Notes: generated by a model from the sequence alone, not told the origin. Positions 16,151 through 24,315 are shown, numbered from the stretch's first letter. The stretch is 35,546 bases of DNA from Bacillota bacterium (GCA_029239605.1 JARBUO010000021.1:1-35546), one strand, 5' to 3'. Translations and numbers: made by a program.

Positions 16151-17296
16151 CTATTGATTTTTTTGAATTTGAATAAAATAATTAAATAAAGTCTTCGCAA
16201 AATAATCGCTCATGCTTTCAGCCTGATTAAGAAGATCGATGAATATATCCAAACTTCTTGCAATATCACCGGATAAAATAGCAGTAGTCTCATCAATTAT
16301 TCCTCGAACTTGAAGATTAGATAATCTATTTCTCCATTCTTCTTCGCTCAATAATGGATTAACGGAAGCCTGTAATGCAGCTCTGCTAGCGGCATTCTGA
16401 TATAAAAGCGGAATAATTCTGTTTATTTCATCAATATTACCTGCCATCTGGGCATTCAAATAATTATCAACTAACTCTAAGTATTCATATAAGTATTGTG
16501 CTAAATCCTCTCCTAACTTTTCTCCGAAAATACTTTTTAACTCATTGGTATAATCAGCAATCACTTTTTTTATACGATTATAAACTGCGTCTTCATTGCC
16601 TAGCTTCAATAATTTGTCGATCATATAAGTTCTTAACCATACCATGAGATCAAACCAAAACATTCTGATATTTTGTATTCTTCTCATTTGTTCATAAGTG
16701 ATACACGGCCCGCTTGCTGGAATGCTTGAGCCAGATGTAATATAATTATATATGCCTTCCGCAAAGGCGTCACCCAGATTGTTAGTTTGTTCTGTAAGGT
16801 TGTCATATATAGTTATAACTTCATTCAAATTCCCTGAAGAATATGCATTGGCTAATTCAATTAAACCCTGAACATACGTACCTAACAAGGTTTTGTATTC
16901 GGCTTCACTCCAATAGGGATTCATTGCTGCTAGAAAAGCTGCTCTTGTATTAATATTATCATATAGATTTTGTACATTTTGGTTAATTCCTTCTGTATTT
17001 CCCTCTATCTGTGCTGAAATAAGATCCCGCAAATAAATTACAAATTGACTTAAATACTGGCTGTAGGTTTCCGATCTTGCCCGGCCAAAATTTAATTGTA
17101 GCAGACGCCCAATGTCTAAAGACTCAAGATACAAACGGTCAAATAATACATCCACTGCCCCTAAACTATAATATCTATTGCGCATATATGATCTGGTCAA
17201 AGCCAATATCCTTCTGTAATAGAGTCTTGCGTAAAAAATCATGTCCATTTGGCTATATGTAATACATTCCGGATTAAAATCATTTATTTTTACCAA
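16151..17296 (-). CDS. Duplicated helical-domain protein A, function unknown
   Basis: A 381-aa protein with no signal peptide and no membrane segment, built from two copies of the same ~185-residue helical domain (about 8-190 and 195-378). Each copy starts with a CITxxQM motif and continues with an aromatic/Arg-rich helix, a short FG (or IFG) turn, an AQxxGN motif, an A-x-x-NP motif and a closing acidic helix ending AFAEGIYNYI or YFAKTLFNYF. Copy 2 has lost the Trp after NP (NPLLS). I do not assign a function. From memory it resembles small proteins of spore-forming Firmicutes that are sometimes misnamed acetylglutamate kinase; it has no kinase motif. The start is TTG, 8 nt after GGAGGG. It is paralogous to the gene at 18281-19477 and AT-rich compared with the ribosomal genes. 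Confidence 0.8.
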   Translation of the reverse strand: MVKINDFNPECITYSQMDMIFYARLYYRRILALTRSYMRNRYYSLGAVDVLFDRLYLESLDIGRLLQLNFGRARSETYSQYLSQFVIYLRDLISAQIEGNTEGINQNVQNLYDNINTRAAFLAAMNPYWSEAEYKTLLGTYVQGLIELANAYSSGNLNEVITIYDNLTEQTNNLGDAFAEGIYNYITSGSSIPASGPCITYEQMRRIQNIRMFWFDLMVWLRTYMIDKLLKLGNEDAVYNRIKKVIADYTNELKSIFGEKLGEDLAQYLYEYLELVDNYLNAQMAGNIDEINRIIPLLYQNAASRAALQASVNPLLSEEEWRNRLSNLQVRGIIDETTAILSGDIARSLDIFIDLLNQAESMSDYFAKTLFNYFIQIQKNQ

Positions 17297-17322
17297 TCAA
17301 TACTCCCTCCTTAAGTTATGTC

Positions 17323-17360
17323 TCCTTAATAACAATATAATTATTATATTGTTATAAGGA
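17323..17360. repeat. Long palindrome upstream of gene A
   Basis: ATAACAATATAAT (17329-17341) and ATTATATTGTTAT (17343-17355) are perfect arms around one base; TCCTT and AAGGA extend them with a one-base bulge. It lies just upstream of the AAGGAGGGAG site of gene A, where an operator or transcript-start hairpin would be. Confidence 0.6.
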
Positions 17361-17480
17361 TTTATATGATACAACAATTGAAATTACCCTAAATAATTAA
17401 AAATATGTGGTAACTCTTATTGGCTCCGAAAAGTAACCAAGTCCCAGATGAACTTCCCAACAACGCCTTACATAAATAAA

Positions 17481-17505
17481 AGCTGCCAATTTACTATTGA
17501 TAGCC
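17481..17505 (-). repeat. 25-nt hairpin repeat, copy 2
   Basis: Differs from copy 1 at three positions. On the minus strand it is followed by TTTTATTTATG, so it could act as a terminator in that direction. No transposase gene is next to this copy. Confidence 0.65.
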
Positions 17506-17661
17506 TAGTATTCCGTAAGAAAATGGCTTTTACGCAACTAACCAAAATAATCGTAAGAATTACCTTCACTTTAAATTATGGGATATATTGTTGAATTTCT
17601 AGTAACAAACTGACAAATATCCAAATATTATAATTATATAAATTTCGAAAGGAGATGCATT

Positions 17662-18231
17662 ATGGCAATAAAAATATTTATAGACCAAGGTCACAATCCA
17701 ACCGGACACCCAAACGCTGGAGCTGAAGCCAATGGTTTGTACGAAGGAGATATAAACTATCAGGTCGGTATTTATTTAGACAACTTATTAAATAATGATT
17801 CCAGATTTGATGCCCGTGTATCAAGACCAACCCCTACTACAGTTTTAGGTACTAACAGTACAACAAGTTTAGCCGAAAGAGTGCGGATGGCAAATGAATG
17901 GCCTGCCGACTATTTTATCAGTATTCATTGCAATTCAAATCCTAACCCTGCCATTAACGGTACGGAAGTTTACATTTATAAGTACTATACACAGGCACAC
18001 TGGTTGGCACAGCACGTAATGAATGGAATAACCCAAATTGTCGGAACGAAAAATAATGGCATTTTCGAAAGGCCGTCCTTATATGTATTACGAAATACGA
18101 AAATGCCAGCTATCCTCGTAGAATTGGCCTACTTAACAAATGTATCCGATGCTGAAAAGTTAAGAGATAATCAATATCAATTTGCTTATGGAATTTATCT
18201 AGGGATATTGAGATATTTTGGTTTCGCATAA
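17662..18231 (+). CDS. N-acetylmuramoyl-L-alanine amidase (Amidase_3), no signal peptide
   Basis: A 189-aa single-domain zinc amidase that cuts between N-acetylmuramic acid and L-alanine in peptidoglycan. Zinc ligands are His11 (IDQGHNP), Glu28 (LYEGDIN) and His89 (FISIHCNSN); the catalytic Glu is Glu154 (AILVELAYLTN). There is no leader peptide, membrane segment or cell-wall-binding module. It must therefore be released by lysis or another route, like a prophage endolysin or a mother-cell enzyme. AAAGGAGATG precedes the ATG. It is the only plus-strand gene between the two paralogous proteins and converges on protein B with a 49-nt gap. No phage genes are nearby. Confidence 0.9.
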   Translation: MAIKIFIDQGHNPTGHPNAGAEANGLYEGDINYQVGIYLDNLLNNDSRFDARVSRPTPTTVLGTNSTTSLAERVRMANEWPADYFISIHCNSNPNPAINGTEVYIYKYYTQAHWLAQHVMNGITQIVGTKNNGIFERPSLYVLRNTKMPAILVELAYLTNVSDAEKLRDNQYQFAYGIYLGILRYFGFA

Positions 18232-18280
18232 AGATCCGGATAGGCATATGCTTTTGAATCTGTTACCGTCTATTGCAATA

Positions 18281-19477
18281 TTATAAATTTAATTTTTTGG
18301 ATATTATATAATTAAACAAGCCCATTGCAAATTCGTTACCTGTATTTTCAGCATGTGTTAAAATGCGAGCAAAAATGTCAATGTTTCTATCATATTCACC
18401 GGTTAGAAATGTTGTGGATTCATCAATAGTGCTTCGTATATAACTATATAGTCTATCCCTCAATGTAGTTTTATCCCAGAAAGGATTAATGGAGGCTAAA
18501 AAGGAAGCGGTTTCCTCCGCATTTTGATATAATAATCTAGTCGCTTCGGCTGCGATATCAGCATTACCCTCTATTTGTGCAGTTATAAGAGAAATGATTA
18601 ATTTGATATGTGAATATATTAAATTTAGGAACTCTTCTGTAATTTGATCACCAAATATTCTCCTTAGCATAATTCCAAACTCTTCGACAACCTTGTTTAG
18701 CCGGGCTAATATAATATCTTCATTACCGATTCCTTTATATCTGCTGATTAAATAATATCTGGTCCAAGTGGCCAATTCGAACCAAAACATTCTTAAAGAA
18801 TAAATTGCATCAACTTGATTGCGTGTTATGCATTGCCGTAAATCAGAAATCTTATTAGATGATATCGGGTTCAATGCTTCACGGCCTTGAAGGTTTTCAG
18901 TGTCAGTCGGGGTATAAGTTAAAAACTCATAGATACCTTGAGCAAAATAATCGCCGATATTATTGGTAAAAGCTGTGAGTCTGTCATAAGCCTCCGCATC
19001 ATTGCTGTAATCACCCGAAATAAATGAATTAATCATTTCAATAGTAAATCGAAGATAAGTTTCAAATATGTTCCGCCATGTGCTTTCATCCCAGAACGGA
19101 TTTACTTGTGCCATTAAGCGTGCCCTTTCGGCTGCATTTTTATATAAACGTTCCAGACTCTGGTTTACTCCGTCAGTATTACCTTCCTTTTGAGCAGAGA
19201 CAAGATCCCGAAGCGCTATTGTGTACTCATTTAATAACCATGTAAAATTTTCAGAGAATCGCTCACCAAAAACTAAACGAAACATATCTCCAAATTTTGA
19301 GGATTCATTATACAGACGTGTGAAAAGTGATTCTTCAGTACCGATACCCAAATACCTGCTGATCAAATAAGCTCTGGTCCACGTAGATAACGCTCTCCAG
19401 ATAAACCTAGAATTGTATATTAAATTCATCTGACTAAATGTAATGCATTGTTCATTAAATAATTTTCTAATTATCAT
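18281..19477 (-). CDS. Duplicated helical-domain protein B, function unknown
   Basis: A 398-aa paralogue of protein A with the same two-domain plan (about 8-190 and 215-395), joined by a longer linker (TPTDTENLQGREALNPIS). All motifs are kept in both copies: CITFSQM/CITRNQV, WTRAYLISRYLGIG/WTRYYLISRYKGIG, VFGERF/IFGDQI, AQKEGN/AQIEGN and NPFWD in both. Better conservation than in protein A suggests B is nearer the ancestral form. There is no signal peptide. AGGAGG lies 10 nt before the ATG. It faces the amidase gene tail-to-tail. Unassigned; I infer that the four domain copies arose by an internal duplication followed by gene duplication. Confidence 0.8.
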   Translation of the reverse strand: MIIRKLFNEQCITFSQMNLIYNSRFIWRALSTWTRAYLISRYLGIGTEESLFTRLYNESSKFGDMFRLVFGERFSENFTWLLNEYTIALRDLVSAQKEGNTDGVNQSLERLYKNAAERARLMAQVNPFWDESTWRNIFETYLRFTIEMINSFISGDYSNDAEAYDRLTAFTNNIGDYFAQGIYEFLTYTPTDTENLQGREALNPISSNKISDLRQCITRNQVDAIYSLRMFWFELATWTRYYLISRYKGIGNEDIILARLNKVVEEFGIMLRRIFGDQITEEFLNLIYSHIKLIISLITAQIEGNADIAAEATRLLYQNAEETASFLASINPFWDKTTLRDRLYSYIRSTIDESTTFLTGEYDRNIDIFARILTHAENTGNEFAMGLFNYIISKKLNL

Positions 19478-19657
19478 CTAGATAAAACCTCCTTCCAATT
19501 AATAATATATTATATTTATTGATCATTGATTTGTTACTTATCACCATTGAATTTAATTTATGTTTACACGATGAAATCGTCCCTGTTTTGAAAACAGCAT
19601 GATCTGAGAATTTTATATTGATTGTCTTACTGAGTTTGCACACCCCTTGACAAAAAT

Positions 19658-19704
19658 GTACACCCCTCTTTCTTAATTCGTTGGAAATTAAGAAGGGGGT
19701 GTGC
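19658..19704. repeat. Imperfect long hairpin with CACACCCC motifs
   Basis: GTACACCCCTCTTTCTTAAT pairs with ATTAAGAAGGGGGTGTGC, with small bulges. A further copy of the CACACCCC motif lies 18 nt upstream of the left arm (19640-19647). The arrangement resembles a worn transposon end or a terminator; no transposase is attached. Confidence 0.45.
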
Positions 19705-19816
19705 ATTTTCTAAATTTATTAGTTTTAAGCTAATAAAAGCATTCTTCCGGTCTCAACTTAATTAAAATTATGAGCTCAACTCATTGGGCCGAAATTCCAT
19801 CCTTACTAAAAAAGAA

Positions 19817-19841
19817 AGCCGCCAATTTGCTATTGACAGCC
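19817..19841 (-). repeat. 25-nt hairpin repeat, copy 3
   Basis: 21/25 identical to copy 1. On the minus strand all eleven stem positions pair (three wobble) and the stem is followed by TTCTTTTTTAG, so this copy is a credible intrinsic terminator for minus-strand transcription. Confidence 0.65.
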
Positions 19842-20036
19842 TTGAAAACATGAGTAGAATTATAATAAATTTAGGTTATGATTTCATTGCATAATTTCTG
19901 TATTTTGCATTAACCCGGAAAAGCCAGAAAACACAAAATTATTTACACTACCCATACATATCAAAATAGCCGAATTAGGGCTTGAATCCAGGAACTTGCG
20001 CTGACTAAAAAGCGTAAGTTCTTTTCATTTCATTTG

Positions 20037-20067
20037 AAAAAAGACTGTGCAAGAAAATTGCACAGTC
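20037..20067 (-). terminator. Terminator of the ribosomal protein operon
   Basis: On the minus strand GACTGTGCAA and TTGCACAGTC form a perfect 10-bp stem with a 5-nt loop, followed by TTTTTTC. It is 20 nt after the rplQ stop and ends the long S10-spc-alpha transcript. Confidence 0.9.
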
Positions 20068-20086
20068 CCATAATTTTATCTTACTA

Positions 20087-20428
20087 TTAAACAAGCTCCA
20101 GGAATACCACCTCTGCGTTGTCCCCCTGACGAGGTCCCAACTTGAGGATTCTGGTATATCCACCATGTCTTTCTGCATACTTAGGAGCGATTTCATCAAA
20201 GAGCTTTTTTACTACATCTTCGTCATAAACATAAGAAAGTACCTGTCTCTTTGCATGTAAGTCGCCGCGCTTTGCAAGGGTGATCATCTTTTCAGCTGCT
20301 CTTCTTGCTTCCTTCGCTCTGCAGTCAGTTGTCGTGATACGGCCTTCTCTGAAAAGATCCGTCACTATATTTCTAAGCATTGCTTTTCTGTGTGCAGTTG
20401 GTCTGCCTAATTTTCTGTAACCTGGCAT
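20087..20428 (-). CDS. rplQ: 50S ribosomal protein L17
   Basis: bL17, 113 aa, full length, a large-subunit protein near the exit tunnel. The N-terminus [18 protein letters not shown] is the family signature, and the C-terminus ends [12 protein letters not shown]. It is the last gene of the cluster, 116 nt after rpoA, with a terminator directly behind. Confidence 0.97.
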   Translation of the reverse strand: MPGYRKLGRPTAHRKAMLRNIVTDLFREGRITTTDCRAKEARRAAEKMITLAKRGDLHAKRQVLSYVYDEDVVKKLFDEIAPKYAERHGGYTRILKLGPRQGDNAEVVFLELV

Positions 20429-20544
20429 TGTTATTCCTCCTTTGCTAAGATTCTGCGCACTTTATCCACCGTACCTCGTTGTAAAGTTCTATGACCGAAA
20501 GGTATGAACTTCTAATAAGGCATTGTAAATGTGAACAAGTGCTC

Positions 20545-21492
20545 CTAGTCGTCGCTCGGTTTAAGACCGAGGCCTAATTCTTCCAGTTTATGCTTTACTT
20601 CATCCAGTGATTTCTTGCCAAGGTTTCGGACCTTCATCATATCATCTTCCGTTCTATGAGTAAGCTCCTCTACCGTGTTGATAGCTGCACGCTTCAGGCA
20701 GTTGAATGAGCGTACGGAGAGTTCCAGTTCTTCGATGGTCATTTCAAGCGCCTTTTCCTTCTGGTCTTCTTCCTTTTCAACCATGATTTCCATGGACTCC
20801 ATACTATCGGTCAGATCAATGAACAGCTTCAAATGCTCCTGCATGATCTTAGCGCCTATGGATACACCTTCTTCCGGAGTAATACTTCCGTCGGTCCAGA
20901 TTTCCAGAATGAGCTTGTCATAGTCGGTGACCTGTCCTACTCTCGTGTTTTCAACAGTAAAATTTACTTTTCTAACAGGAGTATAGATGGAGTCAACCGG
21001 TATCACAGCGATCGGCATGGATTCGGTTTTATTCTGATCTGCCGGGACATAGCCTCTTCCTCGAGCGATGTTGATTTCCATCACAAGGGTAGCATTCTCT
21101 TCGAGAGTTGCAATGTGCAGATCGGGATTAAAGATCTCCAGGTCGCTGTCGGCAATGATATCGCCGGCTGTTACCGTTTTCGGTCCTACTGCATTGATGA
21201 TAACTCTCTTTGAATTTTCTCCGTTAATACGGACCGCAAGTTTTTTCAGATTCAGGATAATTTCCGTAACATCTTCTTTCACTCCCGGTATTGTGGAAAA
21301 CTCATGAAGTATCCCGTCGATTTTGACTGAAGTAACGGCAGCGCCGGGCAGAGACGAGAGAAGGATCCTTCTCAGGCTGTTGCCCAGAGTTGTTCCATAG
21401 CCTCTTTCAAGCGGTTCTACGACAAATTTGCCGTAATTTTCGTTTTCGTCAGAATAAAAGCATTCAATTGTTGGTTTTTCGATTTCTATCAC
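20545..21492 (-). CDS. rpoA: RNA polymerase alpha subunit
   Basis: 315-aa alpha subunit, which nucleates RNA polymerase assembly. The N-terminal dimerisation domain (1-~230) shows [20 protein letters not shown]. The C-terminal domain (~245-315) that binds UP elements and activators shows [19 protein letters not shown] and [19 protein letters not shown]. Length and motifs are standard. It lies in the alpha operon order S13-S11-S4-rpoA-L17. Confidence 0.98.
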   Translation of the reverse strand: MIEIEKPTIECFYSDENENYGKFVVEPLERGYGTTLGNSLRRILLSSLPGAAVTSVKIDGILHEFSTIPGVKEDVTEIILNLKKLAVRINGENSKRVIINAVGPKTVTAGDIIADSDLEIFNPDLHIATLEENATLVMEINIARGRGYVPADQNKTESMPIAVIPVDSIYTPVRKVNFTVENTRVGQVTDYDKLILEIWTDGSITPEEGVSIGAKIMQEHLKLFIDLTDSMESMEIMVEKEEDQKEKALEMTIEELELSVRSFNCLKRAAINTVEELTHRTEDDMMKVRNLGKKSLDEVKHKLEELGLGLKPSDD

Positions 21493-21541
21493 TCAAAACC
21501 CTCCTTTATTTACTCAATCGCAGTTAAGCTGTCAGGCTATC

Positions 21542-22162
21542 TTACTTTGAGTACAACTCAACGATGAGGTGTTCAGCGATAGGAGTATCGATATCTTCTC
21601 TTCTCGGCATAGCAACAACCTTACCCTCAAGTTTTTCTACATCAACAGTAATCCATGAAGGCACACTGATTGACATATCCTTTATCTCCTTGAACTTTGG
21701 AGATGATACGCTTTTTTCCTTCACTTTAATAGAATCACCGGCTTTTACTGCAAAGGATGGAATGTTTTCCTTATGTCCGTTTACAGTAAAATGTCCGTGC
21801 CGAACGAGCTGTCTCGCTTCTTTTCTGGAAGAAGCAAATCCCATTCTGAACACAGCGTTATCTAATCTTGTTTCTAACATAATCAGCAGGTTTTCACCTG
21901 TAATACCCTTTTTCTTAGCAGCCTTTTCGAAGTAATTTCTGAACTGGGTCTCGAGGACTCCGTAGAATCTCTTAGCCTTCTGTTTTTCTCTCAGCTGTAA
22001 ACCGTACTCAGAGATCTTCTTTCTGCTCTGTCCATGCTGTCCGGGCGCGTAATTTCTTTTTTCAACAGCGCATTTGGGGCTGTAACATCTTTCGCCCTTC
22101 AGGAACAGCTTCTGGCCTTCTCTTCTGCATAATCTGCATGAAGCATCCGTATATCTTGCCAT
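21542..22162 (-). CDS. rpsD: 30S ribosomal protein S4, zinc-binding form
   Basis: uS4, 206 aa, a primary 16S rRNA binder that starts small-subunit assembly. The N-terminal zinc-binding cysteines Cys9, Cys12, Cys26 and Cys31 (SCRLC...RCYSPKC) are all present, so this is the C+ form. The S4 RNA-binding domain starts around residue 95 ([20 protein letters not shown]). In several bacteria S4 represses its own operon by binding the leader; see the long leader before rpsM. Confidence 0.97.
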   Translation of the reverse strand: MARYTDASCRLCRREGQKLFLKGERCYSPKCAVEKRNYAPGQHGQSRKKISEYGLQLREKQKAKRFYGVLETQFRNYFEKAAKKKGITGENLLIMLETRLDNAVFRMGFASSRKEARQLVRHGHFTVNGHKENIPSFAVKAGDSIKVKEKSVSSPKFKEIKDMSISVPSWITVDVEKLEGKVVAMPRREDIDTPIAEHLIVELYSK

Positions 22163-22184
22163 TTTTAATTACACCTCCCTTTAA

Positions 22185-22583
22185 TTAAACTCTTCTTCTC
22201 TTTGGCGGTCTGCATCCGTTGTGCGGAATCGGGGTGATATCTTTAATAAGATTGATTTCGAGTCCAGCAGCCTGCAGTGCTCTGATCGCTGCTTCACGAC
22301 CGGAACCAGGTCCCTTTACATAAACCTCTACCATCTTAAGACCGTGCTCCATAGCACCCTTAGCAGCTTCTTCAGCAGCCATCTGAGCAGCAAAAGGAGT
22401 GGATTTTCTTGATCCCTTGAAGCCAAGTGATCCAGCGCTTGACCAGGACAAAGCATTTCCGCTGAGGTCTGTAAGAGTTACCAGAGTATTGTTAAAGGTG
22501 GATTGGATATGAGCCTGACCACGTTCAATGTTCTTGCGTTCTCTTCTCTTTTTTCTAACTGTCTTCTTTACAGTTTTAGCCAT
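22185..22583 (-). CDS. rpsK: 30S ribosomal protein S11
   Basis: uS11, 132 aa, in the platform of the small subunit near the mRNA exit. Family marks are [36 protein letters not shown] and the C-terminal [16 protein letters not shown]. It follows rpsM by 14 nt with a GGAGG ribosome site. Confidence 0.97.
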   Translation of the reverse strand: MAKTVKKTVRKKRRERKNIERGQAHIQSTFNNTLVTLTDLSGNALSWSSAGSLGFKGSRKSTPFAAQMAAEEAAKGAMEHGLKMVEVYVKGPGSGREAAIRALQAAGLEINLIKDITPIPHNGCRPPKRRRV

Positions 22584-22597
22584 TTTCCGTTACCTCC

Positions 22598-22969
22598 TTA
22601 CTTCTTCTTCTTTCTTCCTACAGTCTTCTTCGGACCTTTTCTGGTTCTTGCATTTGTCTTGGTTTTCTGACCTCTAACAGGCAATCCTCTTCTGTGACGG
22701 ATTCCTCTGTAGCAGCCGATTTCCATAAGTCTTTTAATATTCAGGGAGATTTCTCTGCGAAGATCTCCTTCTACAACATATTCCGTGTCAATGATCTTTC
22801 TGATGGTACCAGCTTCGTCCTCAGAGAGATCCTTAACTCTTGTATCTGGATTGACTCCAGCTTTTGCGAGTATCTCTAAGGAAGTAGGTCTGCCTATTCC
22901 GTAAATATACGTTAGTCCAATCTCTACTCTTTTATCTCTTGGTAAGTCGACACCCGATATACGAGCCAT
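22598..22969 (-). CDS. rpsM: 30S ribosomal protein S13
   Basis: uS13, 123 aa, in the head of the small subunit where it contacts S19 and the P-site tRNA. It starts [20 protein letters not shown] and ends in the basic tail [16 protein letters not shown] that reaches the tRNA. AAGGAGGAT precedes the ATG. It is the first gene after the unusually long gap that follows rpmJ. Confidence 0.97.
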   Translation of the reverse strand: MARISGVDLPRDKRVEIGLTYIYGIGRPTSLEILAKAGVNPDTRVKDLSEDEAGTIRKIIDTEYVVEGDLRREISLNIKRLMEIGCYRGIRHRRGLPVRGQKTKTNARTRKGPKKTVGRKKKK

Positions 22970-23186
22970 AAGTTATCCTCCTTACTTGCATACTGAATTT
23001 TCTGTTGTGAAAATTTGTTTGCTGATTTTAGAATTATTTATCTGGAATACCATTTGAGGTAGTTTTCTTATCTCACGATAATAAAACACAGCCGCTCCCC
23101 CAAGGGTTGTTCCTAATGCTTTGTTATCGCCTTGTTTTTCCGAAGGCAAACTTTCTTCTGACTGGCTTTGCAGGATGAAAGCCACC

Positions 23187-23279
23187 TATATATCGATCAT
23201 CTTTAACAGAAACGATGTACTCCCGAATAAAGAAGTGATTCCTTCCGTGACCGTTTCTGTCAGAGATGAACGATATATC
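23187..23279. repeat. 30-nt-arm imperfect inverted repeat
   Basis: The left arm 23187-23216 and right arm 23250-23279 match as inverted repeats at 25 of 30 positions (core TAACAGAAACG against CGTTTCTGTCA). The centre is 33 nt. It would form a long RNA hairpin in the rpsM leader, or is a MITE-like insertion. Confidence 0.7.
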
Positions 23280-23369
23280 AAATGCTCAGATCCGTAACCA
23301 ATCATAGCTCAGTAAAGATTGCGCCTAATTGATTGTTGCCCAAAAAAGCGAAATAATTACACATAGATT

Positions 23370-23404
23370 TCGAGAAATTTCCTAAAAACTGGGTAATTTC
23401 TCGA
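23370..23404. repeat. Perfect 10-bp hairpin in the rpsM leader
   Basis: TCGAGAAATT (23370-23379) and AATTTCTCGA (23395-23404) are exact inverted repeats around 15 nt. It begins about 18 nt downstream of the possible -10 box on the minus strand, so it would form close to the 5' end of such a transcript. Confidence 0.65.
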
Positions 23405-23421
23405 TTGATCACAATATTTTT

Positions 23422-23430
23422 ATTTTACCA
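23422..23430 (-). promoter_or_regulatory. Possible extended -10 promoter for the alpha operon
   Basis: On the minus strand TGGTAAAAT, an extended -10-like element. A TTGATG box exists further upstream, but with a 20-nt spacer, which is too long for a normal promoter. Confidence 0.35.
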
Positions 23431-23675
23431 CAATTGCAGTTTGATTTCATCAACTAGTTGCTGGGAATATCAAATTTTTTCTGACAGCCGTTCCCCTGCC
23501 CCCATTGACTCCATCTCTTCATTGTTTGCTTCGGAAACATTCCTTATAGAATCCGAAATCATTCCATGGTTATACTGTTTCCGGGAAAGAGCGAATTTTA
23601 CTTTAAAACCTAGTATGCCAATCAGCGACCCTCACTGGCAGAAAAAAGCATTTCCATAAGAAACCGTAAACCATT

Positions 23676-23709
23676 CCTGATTTTGATGCAGAGCATCATT
23701 AAAATCAGG
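23676..23709. repeat. Hairpin after rpmJ
   Basis: CCTGATTTT pairs with AAAATCAGG, with GATGC/GCATC stacked inside across a 3-nt bulge. It lies about 50 nt after rpmJ and may end or protect the 3' end of the upstream transcript; no clean T-run follows on the minus strand. Confidence 0.5.
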
Positions 23710-23760
23710 TGGTTTCGAGAAAATACTTATTTCGTTTCGGTTTCCAAGAATATTTCGCGC

Positions 23761-23874
23761 TTAGCCTTGTGTCTGCTTGTGCTTGGGATTTTCACAGATA
23801 ATCATGACCTTCCCATTTCTCTTGATGATTTTGCACTTTTCGCAGATCGGCTTAACGGAAGCTCTGACTTTCAT
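23761..23874 (-). CDS. rpmJ: 50S ribosomal protein L36, zinc-ribbon form
   Basis: bL36, 37 aa, read directly from the minus strand: it begins [18 protein letters not shown] and ends NPKHKQTQG. The zinc ligands Cys11, Cys14, Cys27 and His32 are all present, so it is the C+ form. It lies between infA and rpsM as in most Firmicutes, with GGAAGGAAA before the ATG. Confidence 0.95.
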   Translation of the reverse strand: MKVRASVKPICEKCKIIKRNGKVMIICENPKHKQTQG

Positions 23875-23970
23875 TTTTCCTTCCTCCTTGCAATGCTTGC
23901 TAATTTTCCGAAAGACTTTGCCATTAGGCTCATCTTTCGAAAAATTTCCTGCGCATAAAGTTTTTAATTT

Positions 23971-24189
23971 TTATTTATCTCTCCATGTAATTCTTCCTCT
24001 GGTGAGATCGTAAGGAGATAATTCAACCTTAACACGATCACCCGGCAGAATTCTGATGAAGTTCATTCTAATTTTACCTGAAATGTGCGCCAGTACTTCG
24101 TACCCATTTTCCAGCCTGACAATAAACATTGCATTTGGCTGAGCTTCCAACACGGTACCAAATACCTCTATGACATCTTTCTTTGCCAT
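23971..24189 (-). CDS. infA: Translation initiation factor IF-1
   Basis: 72-aa S1/OB-fold factor that occupies the A site during initiation. It is full length, starting [13 protein letters not shown] and containing [30 protein letters not shown] precedes the ATG. The KOW-domain gene that some Clostridia carry between map and infA is absent here. Confidence 0.97.
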   Translation of the reverse strand: MAKKDVIEVFGTVLEAQPNAMFIVRLENGYEVLAHISGKIRMNFIRILPGDRVKVELSPYDLTRGRITWRDK

Positions 24190-24283
24190 ATATTACACCT
24201 CTCTTTTACTAGTTCGCCCGGTTTTACGCATCTATCACATTTGCTGCGCAAACAGTCGACAAACTTATGCAACGAAAATCACG

Positions 24284-24301
24284 AATCTACAATTGTAGAT
24301 T
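24284..24301. repeat. Perfect 18-nt palindrome between map and infA
   Basis: AATCTACAATTGTAGATT reads the same on both strands. It lies 15 nt downstream of the map stop codon, in a 126-nt gap. Possible regulator site or small RNA hairpin; no T-run follows. Confidence 0.5.
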
Positions 24302-24315
24302 TAGACTGCTTTTGC

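Larger units (their letters stand above)
17297..17661. other. AT-rich divergent intergenic region
   Basis: A 365-nt gap between protein A and the amidase gene. It contains a long palindrome next to gene A (17323-17360), hairpin repeat copy 2 (17481-17505) and an AT-rich stretch before the amidase ribosome site (AAAGGAGAT). I see no gene. Confidence 0.6.
19478..20036. other. Noncoding stretch between protein B and the ribosomal cluster
   Basis: About 560 nt without a convincing gene. It holds an AT-rich palindromic stretch before gene B, a long hairpin (19658-19704), hairpin repeat copy 3 (19817-19841) and a GAACTTGCGCT/AGCGTAAGTTC stem followed by TTTT on the plus strand (19991-20025). It looks like scarred DNA at the junction between the accessory segment and the core cluster. 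Confidence 0.55.
22970..23755 (-). promoter_or_regulatory. Long noncoding leader before rpsM
   Basis: About 790 nt without a convincing gene inside an otherwise tightly packed operon. Three sizeable inverted repeats (23187-23279, 23370-23404, 23676-23709) and one extended -10 box (23422-23430) are listed separately. Its position directly before S13-S11-S4-rpoA-L17 makes it a candidate regulatory leader of an alpha operon transcribed separately, or an inserted noncoding element. Confidence 0.5.

Noticed and set aside
19467-19706. 79-codon open frame on the minus strand upstream of gene B
   Set aside because: It runs through a long hairpin and the gene B ribosome site, has no recognisable domain and looks like chance coding.
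22982-23185. 67-codon open frame (GTG start) before rpsM
   Set aside because: No clear ribosome site, no recognisable domain, and it starts at the edge of the large inverted repeat. Treated as noncoding leader.
23470-23625. 51-codon open stretch on the minus strand, reading GMISDSIRNVSEANNEEM
   Set aside because: Protein-like composition, but no start codon at its beginning and no ribosome site. Possibly a decayed fragment; not supported as a gene.
24284-24301. TCTAC-AATT-GTAGA resembles the hairpin of Cas12a CRISPR repeats
   Set aside because: Single copy, no spacers and no cas genes nearby. The similarity is limited to a short stem.
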